Below the pieces are notes generated by a model. That model was not told where the DNA came from. It saw only the letters and a program-made list of their open reading frames with translations, and did not search any database. From Komagataeibacter xylinus (GTDB taxonomy: Bacteria > Pseudomonadota > Alphaproteobacteria > Acetobacterales > Acetobacteraceae): a DNA stretch of 64,000 bases. Positions 1 to 8,150 of the stretch are shown in pieces (positions within the stretch are counted from its first letter, which is position 1; each line of letters begins with the position of its first letter). Made by a program: the position numbers and the translations under genes. The stretch spans positions 988,501 through 1,052,500 of the forward strand of contig NZ_CP041348.1 in assembly GCF_009834365.1 (NCBI RefSeq). Direction: 5' to 3'.

Positions 1-512
1 CGCACGGCACCCACGTACACGATCCCCAGCCCGTAGGATTCAAACGTCGCCGCCGCATTCTGCCCGGCCAGCGCCGTATCCACCACGCCGCCCAGAAATG
101 TATCGAGGCAGTCCAGCCCCGGCAGTGCCCGGCCCTGCGCCTGCCCCACATGCTCGAGCCGCGACAGGTCCACCACCCACGCCAGGAACAGCGGCGCCTG
201 CGCGATGAAAGCCTGATCGCCCGCTATTTTGGCCAGCCGGGCACGGCGCGCGGGGTCGCGCACGGCAATTACGCTCCATGCCTGCAGGTTGCATGAGCTC
301 GAGGCCGACTGGGCTGCGGCAATCGCCGCCTCCACCACGCCTTCGGGCAGGGGTGCGGGGCTGAAATGCCGCACGGAACGATGCGCCATGAGGCTGCGCG
401 CCACCGGGCTTTCGGGCAGCGGCTGCGCCGGCGGTTTCGTGCCATAACGGGCCTGCCACAGCGCATTCATGGAGGACTGGGCGGAAAAGGAAGAAACGGT
501 ACTGCTGGACAT
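1..512 (-). CDS. Nitroreductase-family FMN oxidoreductase, NfsA-like (3' end outside window)
   Basis: Translating the minus strand gives an open frame that runs off the window start, so the C-terminus is missing. It contains the nitroreductase N-terminal signature: RSVRHFSPAPLP near residue 45, then AIAAAQSASSSCNLQAWSVI, where the Ser/Asn/Gln residues contact FMN in this family. It also has a central hydrophobic APLFLAWVVDLSRL segment typical of the NfsA/FRP branch. Such enzymes reduce quinones, nitro compounds or flavins with NADPH in the cytoplasm. Two in-frame ATGs lie at 518 and 512. The AGGAGG at about 520-525 leaves only 1 nt before the first but 7 nt before the second, so 512 is preferred. 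The natural substrate cannot be told from the sequence. Confidence 0.8.
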   Translation of the reverse strand, partial: MSSSTVSSFSAQSSMNALWQARYGTKPPAQPLPESPVARSLMAHRSVRHFSPAPLPEGVVEAAIAAAQSASSSCNLQAWSVIAVRDPARRARLAKIAGDQAFIAQAPLFLAWVVDLSRLEHVGQAQGRALPGLDCLDTFLGGVVDTALAGQNAAATFESYGLGIVYVGAV

Positions 513-828
513 AGGCATGCCTCCTGCCTGTGCAATGCTGGCTGAAAAAGCAGCACACCACAGCGCAACAGCCACAGCTAGCGGGGCGATATCACACCTG
601 CCCTGCACATTTTCATGCCGCGGGCCGGCCCAGGAGGGCAGTACGCCCGCCCACCGTTTGCGCATGGCCCGATTTTTTGAAAATATCTTTCCAGATCAGT
701 TATTTATTTCAGCACGCCCATCACGTTCATGCGAAATCACACGGGTTTAAATAGGAAGAAACACCCCAAGAGAGCATGAAGGCCACAGCACGCACCCTGT
801 TTCAATAATAAGCAAGGAACCCGTTCGC
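513..828. other. Intergenic region between divergent nitroreductase and AcuI-like genes
   Basis: No convincing gene lies in these 316 bases; the short frames that cross it are poor in typical protein composition. The right half is AT-rich and carries a plus-strand promoter candidate, TTGAAA at 677-682 followed after 18 nt by TATTTA at 701-706. AAGGAA just before 829 is the Shine-Dalgarno of the next gene. The promoter is a guess from consensus only. Confidence 0.4.
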
Positions 829-1818
829 ATGTTCGAGGCCCTCATGATCCGCCAGGCCGATGGCGAGACCACCACCCGGCTGGAACAGGTCGACCCCGCA
901 AGCCTGCCACAGGGCGATGTGACGGTTGAAGTCGCGCAGTCGAGCCTGAACTACAAGGATGCGCTGGCCGTGACGCACGGCACGCCGGTGGTGCGGCATT
1001 TTCCCATGATTCCGGGCATCGACCTTGCGGGCCGCGTTCTCCACTCCGATGACCCGGTCTTCCGCCCCGGCGATCAGGTTCTGGCCACCGGCTGGGGGCT
1101 GGGAGAAAAGCACTGGGGCGGCATGGCCGGCATGGCCCGCCTGCCGGGGCGGTGGCTGCTACCGCACCCTGCAGGCCTGTCGGGGCGGCAGGTGATGGGA
1201 ATCGGCACGGCAGGCTTTACGGCCATGCTGTGCGTGATGGCGCTGGAAGATGGCGGGCTGACGCCTGCCTCCGGCCCCATCATCGTAAGCGGTGCGGGCG
1301 GCGGCGTGGGCGGCATGGCCGTAATGCTGCTGGCACAATTAGGCTATCAGGTGGTGGCGGTGACCGGGCGGGCGCAGCTTCAGGCCTATCTGATCAGCCT
1401 CGGTGCGGCTGAAGTGCTGCCGCGCGAGGCGCTGGCCCCCACTGGCAAACCGCTGGAAAAGGCGCGCTGGGCAGGCGGAATCGATGTGGTGGGGGGCGAG
1501 GTTCTGGCCACGATGTGCGCCTCCATTACGCAGGGCGGCACGGTGGCGGCCTGCGGGCTGGCAGGCGACATGGCCCTGCCGCTGACGGTGGCCCCTTTCA
1601 TTTTACGCAATGTGCGCCTGCAGGGAATCGACAGCGTCATGTGCCCCCGCCCGCGCCGCATGACGGCATGGGCGCGGCTGGCGCGTGACATCGACCCCAC
1701 ACGACTGGACAGCATGCTGCATGACGCAACACTGGCCGAGGTGCCTGCCCTCGCGCCGCGGCTGCTGGCAGGGCATATAAGAGGGCGGACAGTCGTCCAC
1801 CTCACTGATTCAAAATAA
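829..1818 (+). CDS. acuI: MDR-superfamily NADPH:acryloyl-CoA/quinone reductase, AcuI/YhdH type
   Basis: 329 aa, the normal length for the YhdH/AcuI branch of the zinc-free medium-chain dehydrogenase/reductases. Visible features are the N-terminal GroES-like fold with SSLNYKDALAVTHG (residues 39-52), the PGIDLAGRV segment, and the Rossmann dinucleotide motif VSGAGGGVGGMAV near residue 150. No structural-zinc cysteine cluster is present, as expected for this branch. The family reduces acryloyl-CoA or quinone-like enones with NADPH in the cytoplasm. An AAGGAA Shine-Dalgarno is placed 9 nt before ATG 829. The gene is single, and its stop is followed at once by a palindromic repeat that separates it from the convergent cbtB. 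Substrate is inferred from family only. Confidence 0.85.
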   Translation: MFEALMIRQADGETTTRLEQVDPASLPQGDVTVEVAQSSLNYKDALAVTHGTPVVRHFPMIPGIDLAGRVLHSDDPVFRPGDQVLATGWGLGEKHWGGMAGMARLPGRWLLPHPAGLSGRQVMGIGTAGFTAMLCVMALEDGGLTPASGPIIVSGAGGGVGGMAVMLLAQLGYQVVAVTGRAQLQAYLISLGAAEVLPREALAPTGKPLEKARWAGGIDVVGGEVLATMCASITQGGTVAACGLAGDMALPLTVAPFILRNVRLQGIDSVMCPRPRRMTAWARLARDIDPTRLDSMLHDATLAEVPALAPRLLAGHIRGRTVVHLTDSK

Positions 1819-1819
1819 T

Positions 1820-1885
1820 AAAAGTTTTTGGCGAAGCTTTTTTCAAAAAGCTTCGAAAAACGCTGCCTTTTTGAAAGAAGGCAGC
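1820..1885 (-). repeat. Palindromic interspersed element, copy 1 (one end missing)
   Basis: Begins with AAAAGTTTTTGG, then a GAAGC...GCTTC hairpin (1833-1854), then a GCTGCC...GGCAGC hairpin (1862-1885). Compared with the copy at 11490-11568 it lies in inverse orientation and lacks the second outer arm. It sits between the convergent acuI-like gene and cbtB and could form a bidirectional terminator. Confidence 0.85.
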
Positions 1886-1964
1886 AGGCAATAAAAAACG
1901 GCAGGCGCGAGGGGCGCATGCCGTTCTTCACATCAGGCCATGCAGGGCAGTTGCCCTGCGCCCC

Positions 1965-2186
1965 TTAGTGGCAGGGGAAGCCAAGCAGATGGCGGCCATC
2001 ATGCACGAATTCATGCACGTAATGACCGGAAATGAGCGATGTCGCCCCCTGCTCCGCGCCCACGAAGTAGATCAGCAGCGAGGCCAGAACCAGCCCGAAC
2101 ACACCCCACGGCAGCAGGTCGCGCACCGGAATGGCAACCGGCGGGGCGGCAATATTGGCGGACAGGACGGATGTGTCTTGGCTCAT
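1965..2186 (-). CDS. cbtB: CbtB-like cobalt transporter small subunit
   Basis: 73 aa starting at MSQDTS. A single membrane segment is visible at about residues 25-42 (LLPWGVFGLVLASLLIYFVG). The hallmark CbtB tail follows: HYVHEFVHDGRHLLGFPCH at the very C-terminus, a His-rich putative metal site. CbtB is a proposed B12-regulated cobalt transporter subunit that usually pairs with the multi-span CbtA. No cbtA lies on either side here. ATG 2186 is preferred over upstream in-frame starts because homologues begin close to the membrane segment and GGAG lies 10 nt upstream. The neighbouring cobalamin operon supports a role in cobalt supply, but function is inferred from family and context. Confidence 0.85.
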   Translation of the reverse strand: MSQDTSVLSANIAAPPVAIPVRDLLPWGVFGLVLASLLIYFVGAEQGATSLISGHYVHEFVHDGRHLLGFPCH

Positions 2187-2352
2187 GCTGAAAAAACTCC
2201 ATGGATCATGCTCGACCCGGAGCAGTATGGCATGACAGGGCTGCATGCAATGCCCATGCCGTGTTACCGGATCAGCGGCCATGGTTTCAAAATTGCCCAG
2301 CAAGGTCAATCATCCATTGCTCGCCCCACCCTTTCGGGCCACGCAGGGCAGC

Positions 2353-2886
2353 ATGAACCAGACGCTGACCTGCATCGCCCTGCCCGCGCCCGATGAGTTA
2401 CGCCGCGGCGTCATACCCGTGCGCGATGCCACCCCCGCCCTGCCCGCAGGCTTCATGGACCACCTGCCCCCGGCCGACCGCCTTTTTGTGCCACCCGCCC
2501 TGAGCAGAGCCATCGGGGCCGATGCATGTGAAGCCGTGCCCGCCCTGAATGCCGCCGATATGGGCACGTGGCATGGGCTTTCGCTCAAGGCTCTGCCTGC
2601 GGCCGACCTGGCCCGCTGGGTGGAAGACGACAGCTTTGCCCCGCCGGGGGGTGAAAGCCGGGACTCGCTGCTAAGCCGCGCAGGTACCTGGCTGGCCGCA
2701 TGCCCCAAAACGCCAGCACGCATGCTGGTGCTGGCCGATGCCACGGTTGCCCGTGCCCTTGCCATCGCGGCCCTTGGGGGGGATGGCGCCATGATGGCGC
2801 GGCTGGACATCGCCCCCCTGACCCGCACGGTACTGACCCGCCACACCACCTGGCGGCTGGCCACAAGCGGCGCGCCCCTGCCCTGA
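2353..2886 (+). CDS. Histidine-phosphatase-like protein lacking the catalytic histidines
   Basis: 177 aa, divergent from cbtB. The central part (MGTWHGLSLKALPAADLARW, then DDSFAPPGGES near residue 95) matches the G-W-G-x-x-L and PGGES segments of phosphoglycerate-mutase-superfamily phosphatases often found next to cobalt/cobalamin genes. The N-terminal RHG motif that carries the phosphorylated histidine is replaced (LTCIALPAPDEL), and the second catalytic His region reads VLADATVARAL. Both catalytic histidines therefore appear lost. It may be a pseudoenzyme or a diverged binding protein. ATG 2353 was chosen because homology begins there; upstream in-frame starts at 2245 and 2281 lack support. 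Assignment to the superfamily is likely, the biochemical role unknown. Confidence 0.65.
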   Translation: MNQTLTCIALPAPDELRRGVIPVRDATPALPAGFMDHLPPADRLFVPPALSRAIGADACEAVPALNAADMGTWHGLSLKALPAADLARWVEDDSFAPPGGESRDSLLSRAGTWLAACPKTPARMLVLADATVARALAIAALGGDGAMMARLDIAPLTRTVLTRHTTWRLATSGAPLP

Positions 2887-2904
2887 AAACAAGCCGCGCT
2901 TTTT

Positions 2905-2933
2905 TTGACAGCGCGGCCCGCAATCGGCTAGAT
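2905..2933 (+). promoter_or_regulatory. Sigma-70-like promoter of the cobalamin operon
   Basis: TTGACA (2905-2910), a 17-nt spacer, and CTAGAT (2928-2933). This would place the transcription start near 2940, exactly where the riboswitch fold begins. A 7-bp GCCGCGC/GCGCGGC dyad (2893-2917) straddles the -35 box and could help end the upstream transcript. Confidence 0.65.
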
Positions 2934-2940
2934 CCGCCGC

Positions 2941-3140
2941 TGATGGTTCCCCCAACAGGGAGAATAGGGAAGACGGTGCGCCTGATGGCAATTCCGTCGC
3001 TGCCCCCGCAACTGTAGGTGGTCGAATCCGGCCCGGTGCCCGCACCGGCCCCGCCACTGGCCCCATAAGGGCCGGGAAGGCTGTCGGATATTGAGGGTGT
3101 GCCCGCCACGCCCTTCGCCACAAGCCAGGAGACCTGCCAT
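2941..3140 (+). promoter_or_regulatory. Cobalamin (adenosylcobalamin) riboswitch
   Basis: The conserved core is readable in order: GGGAATAGGGAAG-type start (2958-2972 region), GCCTGATGGCAATTCCG, GCTGCCCCCGCAACTGTA (3000-3017), GCCACTGG (3053-3060), GGCCGGGAAGGC (3069-3080), and the closing AAGCCAGGAGACCTGCC (3122-3138, B12 box). It lies between a good promoter and the DUF1636-cobW-cobN operon, so B12 is expected to repress that operon. A CCCGCCCGTGCGGG hairpin follows at about 3141-3155 as part of a possible expression platform. The leader then continues about 150 nt before the first supported start codon. Confidence 0.95.
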
Positions 3141-3303
3141 CCCCGCCCGTGCGGGATAGATGACCGTTTCGATCGCATGGCTGGCGGGGTGCCCGGCACG
3201 CGACTGGCCACCACCTGGCAACGCTGCTGCCGGGCGGGGCATGACCGCGCACCCCGCTTTTCCTGCCGCCCGCGCGGCAGCGCCGCGAAAGGGCACGGAC
3301 CAG

Positions 3304-3693
3304 ATGACTACTTCCCCCCCGCCACAAACGCCTGCCGTGCACCTGCATGTGTGCGTGACCTGCCGCAGGGGCCTGCCTGCATCCGATAACCCGCAGGGCC
3401 GCCAGCTGCACGATGCCATGCAGGCACTGGCCAAAGGCAATTCCAGCATTGTGGTGCATGAGGTCGCCTGCCTTGCCGCGTGCAACGATGGCTGCACCGC
3501 CGTGATCGCCACACCGGGTAAATGGGGCTGGCTGCTCGCCAATCTTGGACCGGAAAAGGCAGGTGACCTGCTGACCTATATCGACGCCTATGCCGCATCG
3601 GCCAAAGGCACCGTCATGCCATCGCGCAGGCCCGCAAGCCTGTCGGACATGGTGCGCGGCCGCTTTCCCGCATCCCTCTTTTCCGGAGTCTGA
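3304..3693 (+). CDS. DUF1636 Cys-rich protein, cobW-associated
   Basis: 129 aa and the first gene under the B12 riboswitch. Five cysteines are arranged as CVTC (17, 20) and CLAACNDGC (56, 60, 64), followed by WGWLLANLGPEKAGDLL. This layout matches DUF1636 and resembles the Cys spacing of thioredoxin-like [2Fe-2S] ferredoxins, so an Fe-S or metal-binding role is plausible (inference). It ends 5 nt before cobW. ATG 3304 is chosen because the conserved part starts there. An in-frame ATG at 3160, just after the riboswitch, would add a 48-residue Ala/Pro-rich extension without resemblance to the family; it cannot be ruled out. Confidence 0.75.
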   Translation: MTTSPPPQTPAVHLHVCVTCRRGLPASDNPQGRQLHDAMQALAKGNSSIVVHEVACLAACNDGCTAVIATPGKWGWLLANLGPEKAGDLLTYIDAYAASAKGTVMPSRRPASLSDMVRGRFPASLFSGV

Positions 3694-3698
3694 GTGCC

Positions 3699-4751
3699 AT
3701 GAACATCTCCGCCACGGCCCGCGCCAAGGTGCCCGTTACCGTCATCACCGGCTTTCTGGGCGCGGGCAAGACCACGCTGCTGCGCCACGTTCTGGCCAAT
3801 GCCAAGGGCAAACGCATTGCCATCGTGGTCAATGAATTCGGCACGCTGGGCATTGATGGCGACACGCTGCGCGCCTGCGGCGTGGAAGGCTGCACGGACG
3901 AAGATATCGTCGAACTGACCAATGGCTGCCTGTGCTGCACCGTGGCCGACGACTTCCTGCCCACCATGGAAGCCCTGCTCGACCGCGCGACCCCGCCCGA
4001 CCATATCGTGATCGAGACCTCCGGCCTCGCCCTGCCCAAGCCGCTGCTGAAGGCCTTTGGCTGGCCCACCATCCGCACGCGCATGACGGTTGATGGCGTG
4101 GTGACCGTGGTCGACGGCCCCGCCGTGGAAGCAGGCCGCTTTGCCGATGACCCCGAGGAAGTCGCCCGCCAGCAGGCCGCCGACCCCTCGCTCGACCACG
4201 ACAACCCGCTTGCCGAGGTGTACGAGGACCAGCTCCTGTGCGCCGACCTGATCGTGCTCAACAAGACCGACCTCATGACACCTGCACAGGCCGATGCGGT
4301 CGAGACCGAGATCCGCGCCGAGATCCCGCGCGCGGTCAAGGTGGTGCGCGCCACCGATGGCGAGGTTGATCCCGCCGTGCTGCTTGGCCTTGATGCGGCG
4401 GCGGAAGATGACCTCGCCGCCCGCCCCTCCCACCACGATGCCGAGGGTGGCGAGCACGAGCATGATGATTTCGAGAGCTTCGTGCTGCCCATCCCCGAGC
4501 AGGACAGCGTGGAAGGATTCATAACCCGGCTGAAGAAACTGGCCGAACAGCACGACATCCTGCGCATGAAGGGCTACGCCACCGTGCACGGCAAGGCCAT
4601 GCGGCTGGCGGTGCAGGGGGTTGGCAGCCGCTTTCGCCACCAGTTCGACCAGCCCGTGCCCAAGGATGGCCCGCGTACGGGCAACCTTGTGGTGATCGGC
4701 CAGAAGGGCATGGACCAGGCTGCCATTGCAGCGGCGCTGGCACAGGCGTAA
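3699..4751 (+). CDS. cobW: CobW, G3E-family GTPase of the cobalamin pathway
   Basis: 350 aa. The P-loop GFLGAGKT spans residues 18-25, and the metal-binding GCLCC motif of COG0523/G3E metallochaperones lies at 76-80. NKTD (nucleotide specificity) is near residue 191. A His/Asp/Glu-rich stretch (HHDAEGGEHEHDD) near 245-257 probably binds metal. CobW proteins are thought to supply Co(II) to the CobNST chelatase at the expense of GTP. The gene stands between DUF1636 and cobN, fitting that role. Spacing and shared orientation indicate one riboswitch-controlled transcript. Confidence 0.95.
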   Translation: MNISATARAKVPVTVITGFLGAGKTTLLRHVLANAKGKRIAIVVNEFGTLGIDGDTLRACGVEGCTDEDIVELTNGCLCCTVADDFLPTMEALLDRATPPDHIVIETSGLALPKPLLKAFGWPTIRTRMTVDGVVTVVDGPAVEAGRFADDPEEVARQQAADPSLDHDNPLAEVYEDQLLCADLIVLNKTDLMTPAQADAVETEIRAEIPRAVKVVRATDGEVDPAVLLGLDAAAEDDLAARPSHHDAEGGEHEHDDFESFVLPIPEQDSVEGFITRLKKLAEQHDILRMKGYATVHGKAMRLAVQGVGSRFRHQFDQPVPKDGPRTGNLVVIGQKGMDQAAIAAALAQA

Positions 4752-4784
4752 GGCACGGGCAAACGGCACACGGGGAGCCGCATC

Positions 4785-7700
4785 ATGCACCTGCTGGCAC
4801 GCGAGGTCCGCACGCTCGACGAAGCCGATCAGGCCGAAGACCTCGGTCACGCACCGGCCGATATCGTGTTCCTGTCCTTTTCGGACAGCGACCTGCTGTG
4901 CCTCAACGCCGCCCACGCGGCAGGTGCCGCCCCCGATGCCAGCCTGCGCACCGCAACGCTTGCGCGCCTGCGCCACCCCATGTCGATCGACCTGTACGTA
5001 GCCGACACCATCATGGAGTCGCGCTGCGTGGTGGTGCGGCTGCTCGGCGGCCTGGAATACTGGCGCTACGGGGTGGAGGAACTCGGCCGCGCCTGCCAGC
5101 AGGCCGGCATTCCACTGGTGCTGCTGGCAGGCGACGGGCGCGATGACCCGCGCCTTGCCGAACGCTCCACCGTGCCCCAACCCCTCCGCGCCCGTCTTGA
5201 TGCCCTGTTGCGCACGGGCGGAACCACCAACACCGCCACCGCCCTGCGGCTCATGGCCCATATTGCCGGGCGCGGGCCGGATGATGGCGCAGGCCCCGAA
5301 CCCCTGCCGCCTGCGGGCGTGCTGCATGCAGCCAACCCGGCCCTGCCGCTGCGCGCCATGGTGGTGTTCTACCGCGCCCATCTGCTGGCCGCCGATATCG
5401 CTCCCATCACGGCACTTGCCGCTGAACTGGAGCAGCACGGCATGGGGGCGGAGCTTGTTTATGTCACGTCCCTCAAGAACCCGGAATCGGCGGCTTTTGT
5501 GACGGCACGGCTGGCGGATGCGCCGCCGGATATCATCATAAACGCCACCTTCTTTTCCGCGCGCGCGGGAGCGGACAGCCACTCTCCGCTCGACATGGCA
5601 GGTGTGCCGGTGCTGCAGGTGCAGCAGCCCGGCATTCCCCACGCGCTGTGGCGCGACAGCGTGCGCGGCCTGTCGCAGGCGGACCTTGCCATGCAGGTGG
5701 TGCTGCCCGAACTCGATGGCCGCATGCCCGCCTTCCCCATCTCCTTCAAGGAGGACACAACCCCCGGCCTGCCCGCACGCCACGAGCCCTACACACAGGG
5801 CATTGCGCTGACCGCCGCCCGCGCGCTGGGCTGGGCGCGGCTGGGGCATAAGCTGCCTGGCCAGCGGCGGGTCGGCATCATCCTGTCCGACTATCCCGGC
5901 GCGCAGGGTGCCCCCACTGGGCAGGCGGCGCATGCCGTGGGGCTGGACAGTTTTGCAAGCCTTGAACACATCCTGAGCCTGCTTCACGCCGCAGGCTACG
6001 ACACGGGTGACATACCCACGGCGGACCAACTAACACACGCACTGGCCCGCGCCCCTGCCACGCCTTTTGTTTCGGTTGCGACCTATCACCAGTGGCTCGA
6101 GACCCTGCCGCAGGCCCTGCGCGACCAGCTTGCCGCCTGCTGGGGGGCGCCGGAGGATGATCCCGCCGTGCATGACGGCGCGTTCCACCTGCGTCACCTG
6201 CACGCAGGCCATATCCTGATGGCGCTGCAACCCGACCGGGGCACGACAACCGACCGCCATGGCGGCTACCACGACCCCGACACCCCGCCGCGCCACGCCT
6301 ATGTGGCCTTCTACCTGTGGTTGCGCCATGGGTGCGGGCTTGATGCCATGGTGCATCTGGGCACGCATGGCACGCTGGAATGGCTGCCGGGCAAGGCGGC
6401 GGCGCCTTCGGCTGACTGCTGGCCCCCGGTGCTGGTGGCGGGGCTGCCGGTGATCTATCCCTTCATCGTCAACAACCCCGGCGAGGCGGCAGCCGCGCGG
6501 CGCAGGCTGGGAGCGGTGACCATCGGGCACATGACGCCGCCCATCGTGGCCGTGAACAGCGCAGGCGCCGATACGGGCGAACTCGAACGCCTGATTGATG
6601 AATATGCCGCAGCCGACGGGCTCGACCGAAGGCGGGGCGCCATCCTGCGCGGCGAGATCCTGCAACGCGCGGATGATCTTGGCCTGCTTGATGAAGGCGG
6701 CATTGCCCGCGCCGATAACGAGGATGAAGCCCTCGCCCGGCTCGATGCCTATCTGTGCGATGTAAAGGACCTCCAGATCCGCGACGGGCTGCATGTCTTT
6801 GGCCGCCCCCCCACCCGGACAGGGGAACTGGCCCAGGCCATCGCCCGCGCCTGCGGCCAGGACGCGCCCGCTGACCTGCCCGCCCGCCTGCACGCCTGCG
6901 GCGCGGCGGAGGCTGCCGCCCTGCTGGCAGCCCTTGATGGGCGGTTCGTGCCAGCAGGCCCGGCAGGTGCGCCCACCCGTGGCCGGGCCGACGTGCTGCC
7001 CACGGGGCGCAACCTTTATGCCATGGACCCCCGCGCCATCCCCACCCGCTCCGCACTGGTGCTGGCCGAGCGCACGGCGGCGCTGTTGCTGGAGGAACAC
7101 CTGCAGGATCAGGGCGAGCCGCTGCGCACGCTGGTCATCGACCTGTGGGGCTCGGCCAGCCTGCGCACCGGCGGCGAGGATCTGGCCCTTGCCCTGCTGC
7201 TGATGGGCGTGAAACCCGTATGGGATAATGCCTCGGGGCGCGTGAGCGGCATCGAGGTCATTCCCATGGCCGCACTCGACCGCCCGCGCGTGGATGTGAC
7301 ACTGCGCCTGTCGGGGCTGTTCCGCGATGCATTCCCCGGCCAGATCGCACTCTTCGAGCAGGCGGTCCAGACCATTGCCGCCCGCACTTTCGAGGCCCCC
7401 GACCTCAATCCGCTGGCCGCCAGCACCGAAGGGCTTGAAGGCGCAGCACGGCATGCCGCCACGGCACGCATGTTTGGCGCGGCGCCGGGCAGCTACGGCA
7501 CGGGGGTGGAAGATGTGCTGGCCAGCGGCCAGTGGCGCGAACGCGGCACGCTGGGACAGGCCTGGCTTGATGGCTCGGCCTGGACCTATGGCGGCGGACG
7601 CGAAGGCCTCAAAGCGCCTGACATCCTTGCCGGGCGCATGGCGCAGGCGGGCGTGCTGCTGCATGTGCACGACCATGCCGAGACCGACATCCTTGAAAGC

Positions 7701-8150
7701 GTGGACATGGCCACGCATGAGGGCGGCATGGCGGCCGCCGCCCACCTGCTGGGCAACGCGCCCCGCCTCGTGCATGGCGACACATCCCGCCCCGATGCCC
7801 CCCGCCTGCGCGGCACGGCGCAGGAGGTGGCCCGCGTGGTGCGCGGGCGGCTGGCCAACCCCGCCTGGCTTGCGGGCATGCGCCGCCATGGCTACCGGGG
7901 GGCGAGCGAGATCGCGCGTGGCGTAGAGGCGCTGCACGGTTTTGCCGCCACCGTGCCCGCACGCTTCGACCGGCAGTTCGACCTCGCCTTCAGTCACCTG
8001 CTTGATGACCCGGAGATGGACGCCTTCCTGCTCCAGGCCAACCCCGATGCCCATGCCGCCATCCGCCGCCTGATGGCCGATGCCCTGCGCCGCGACCTGT
8101 GGCAACCACGCAGCAACAGTGCTGGCATGCTGCTGGACCCCGCGCCATGA
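4785..8150 (+). CDS. cobN: Aerobic cobaltochelatase subunit CobN
   Basis: 1121 aa, a little shorter than many CobN proteins (about 1200-1270). It is the large subunit of the ATP-dependent CobNST complex, which inserts Co(II) into hydrogenobyrinic acid a,c-diamide. The family motifs GTHGTLEWLPGK (near residue 528), NPGEAAAARRR (near 562) and, towards the C-terminus, the GSYGTGVED and WLDGSAWTYGGGREG segments are all present. Start ATG 4785 has GGGGAG 7 nt upstream. The partner subunits cobS and cobT are not in this window. The last codons overlap cobG by ATGA, so the two are translationally coupled. Confidence 0.96.
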   Translation: MHLLAREVRTLDEADQAEDLGHAPADIVFLSFSDSDLLCLNAAHAAGAAPDASLRTATLARLRHPMSIDLYVADTIMESRCVVVRLLGGLEYWRYGVEELGRACQQAGIPLVLLAGDGRDDPRLAERSTVPQPLRARLDALLRTGGTTNTATALRLMAHIAGRGPDDGAGPEPLPPAGVLHAANPALPLRAMVVFYRAHLLAADIAPITALAAELEQHGMGAELVYVTSLKNPESAAFVTARLADAPPDIIINATFFSARAGADSHSPLDMAGVPVLQVQQPGIPHALWRDSVRGLSQADLAMQVVLPELDGRMPAFPISFKEDTTPGLPARHEPYTQGIALTAARALGWARLGHKLPGQRRVGIILSDYPGAQGAPTGQAAHAVGLDSFASLEHILSLLHAAGYDTGDIPTADQLTHALARAPATPFVSVATYHQWLETLPQALRDQLAACWGAPEDDPAVHDGAFHLRHLHAGHILMALQPDRGTTTDRHGGYHDPDTPPRHAYVAFYLWLRHGCGLDAMVHLGTHGTLEWLPGKAAAPSADCWPPVLVAGLPVIYPFIVNNPGEAAAARRRLGAVTIGHMTPPIVAVNSAGADTGELERLIDEYAAADGLDRRRGAILRGEILQRADDLGLLDEGGIARADNEDEALARLDAYLCDVKDLQIRDGLHVFGRPPTRTGELAQAIARACGQDAPADLPARLHACGAAEAAALLAALDGRFVPAGPAGAPTRGRADVLPTGRNLYAMDPRAIPTRSALVLAERTAALLLEEHLQDQGEPLRTLVIDLWGSASLRTGGEDLALALLLMGVKPVWDNASGRVSGIEVIPMAALDRPRVDVTLRLSGLFRDAFPGQIALFEQAVQTIAARTFEAPDLNPLAASTEGLEGAARHAATARMFGAAPGSYGTGVEDVLASGQWRERGTLGQAWLDGSAWTYGGGREGLKAPDILAGRMAQAGVLLHVHDHAETDILESVDMATHEGGMAAAAHLLGNAPRLVHGDTSRPDAPRLRGTAQEVARVVRGRLANPAWLAGMRRHGYRGASEIARGVEALHGFAATVPARFDRQFDLAFSHLLDDPEMDAFLLQANPDAHAAIRRLMADALRRDLWQPRSNSAGMLLDPAP

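Noticed and set aside
40..561. A 173-codon minus-strand frame near the left edge
   Set aside because: It is the wrong frame across the nitroreductase gene; the correct frame gives a recognisable FMN oxidoreductase.
2187..2352. A second cobalamin riboswitch in front of cbtB
   Set aside because: The leader lacks the B12 box, the GCCACTG motif and the CCCCCGCAACTG core that are plain at 2941-3140.
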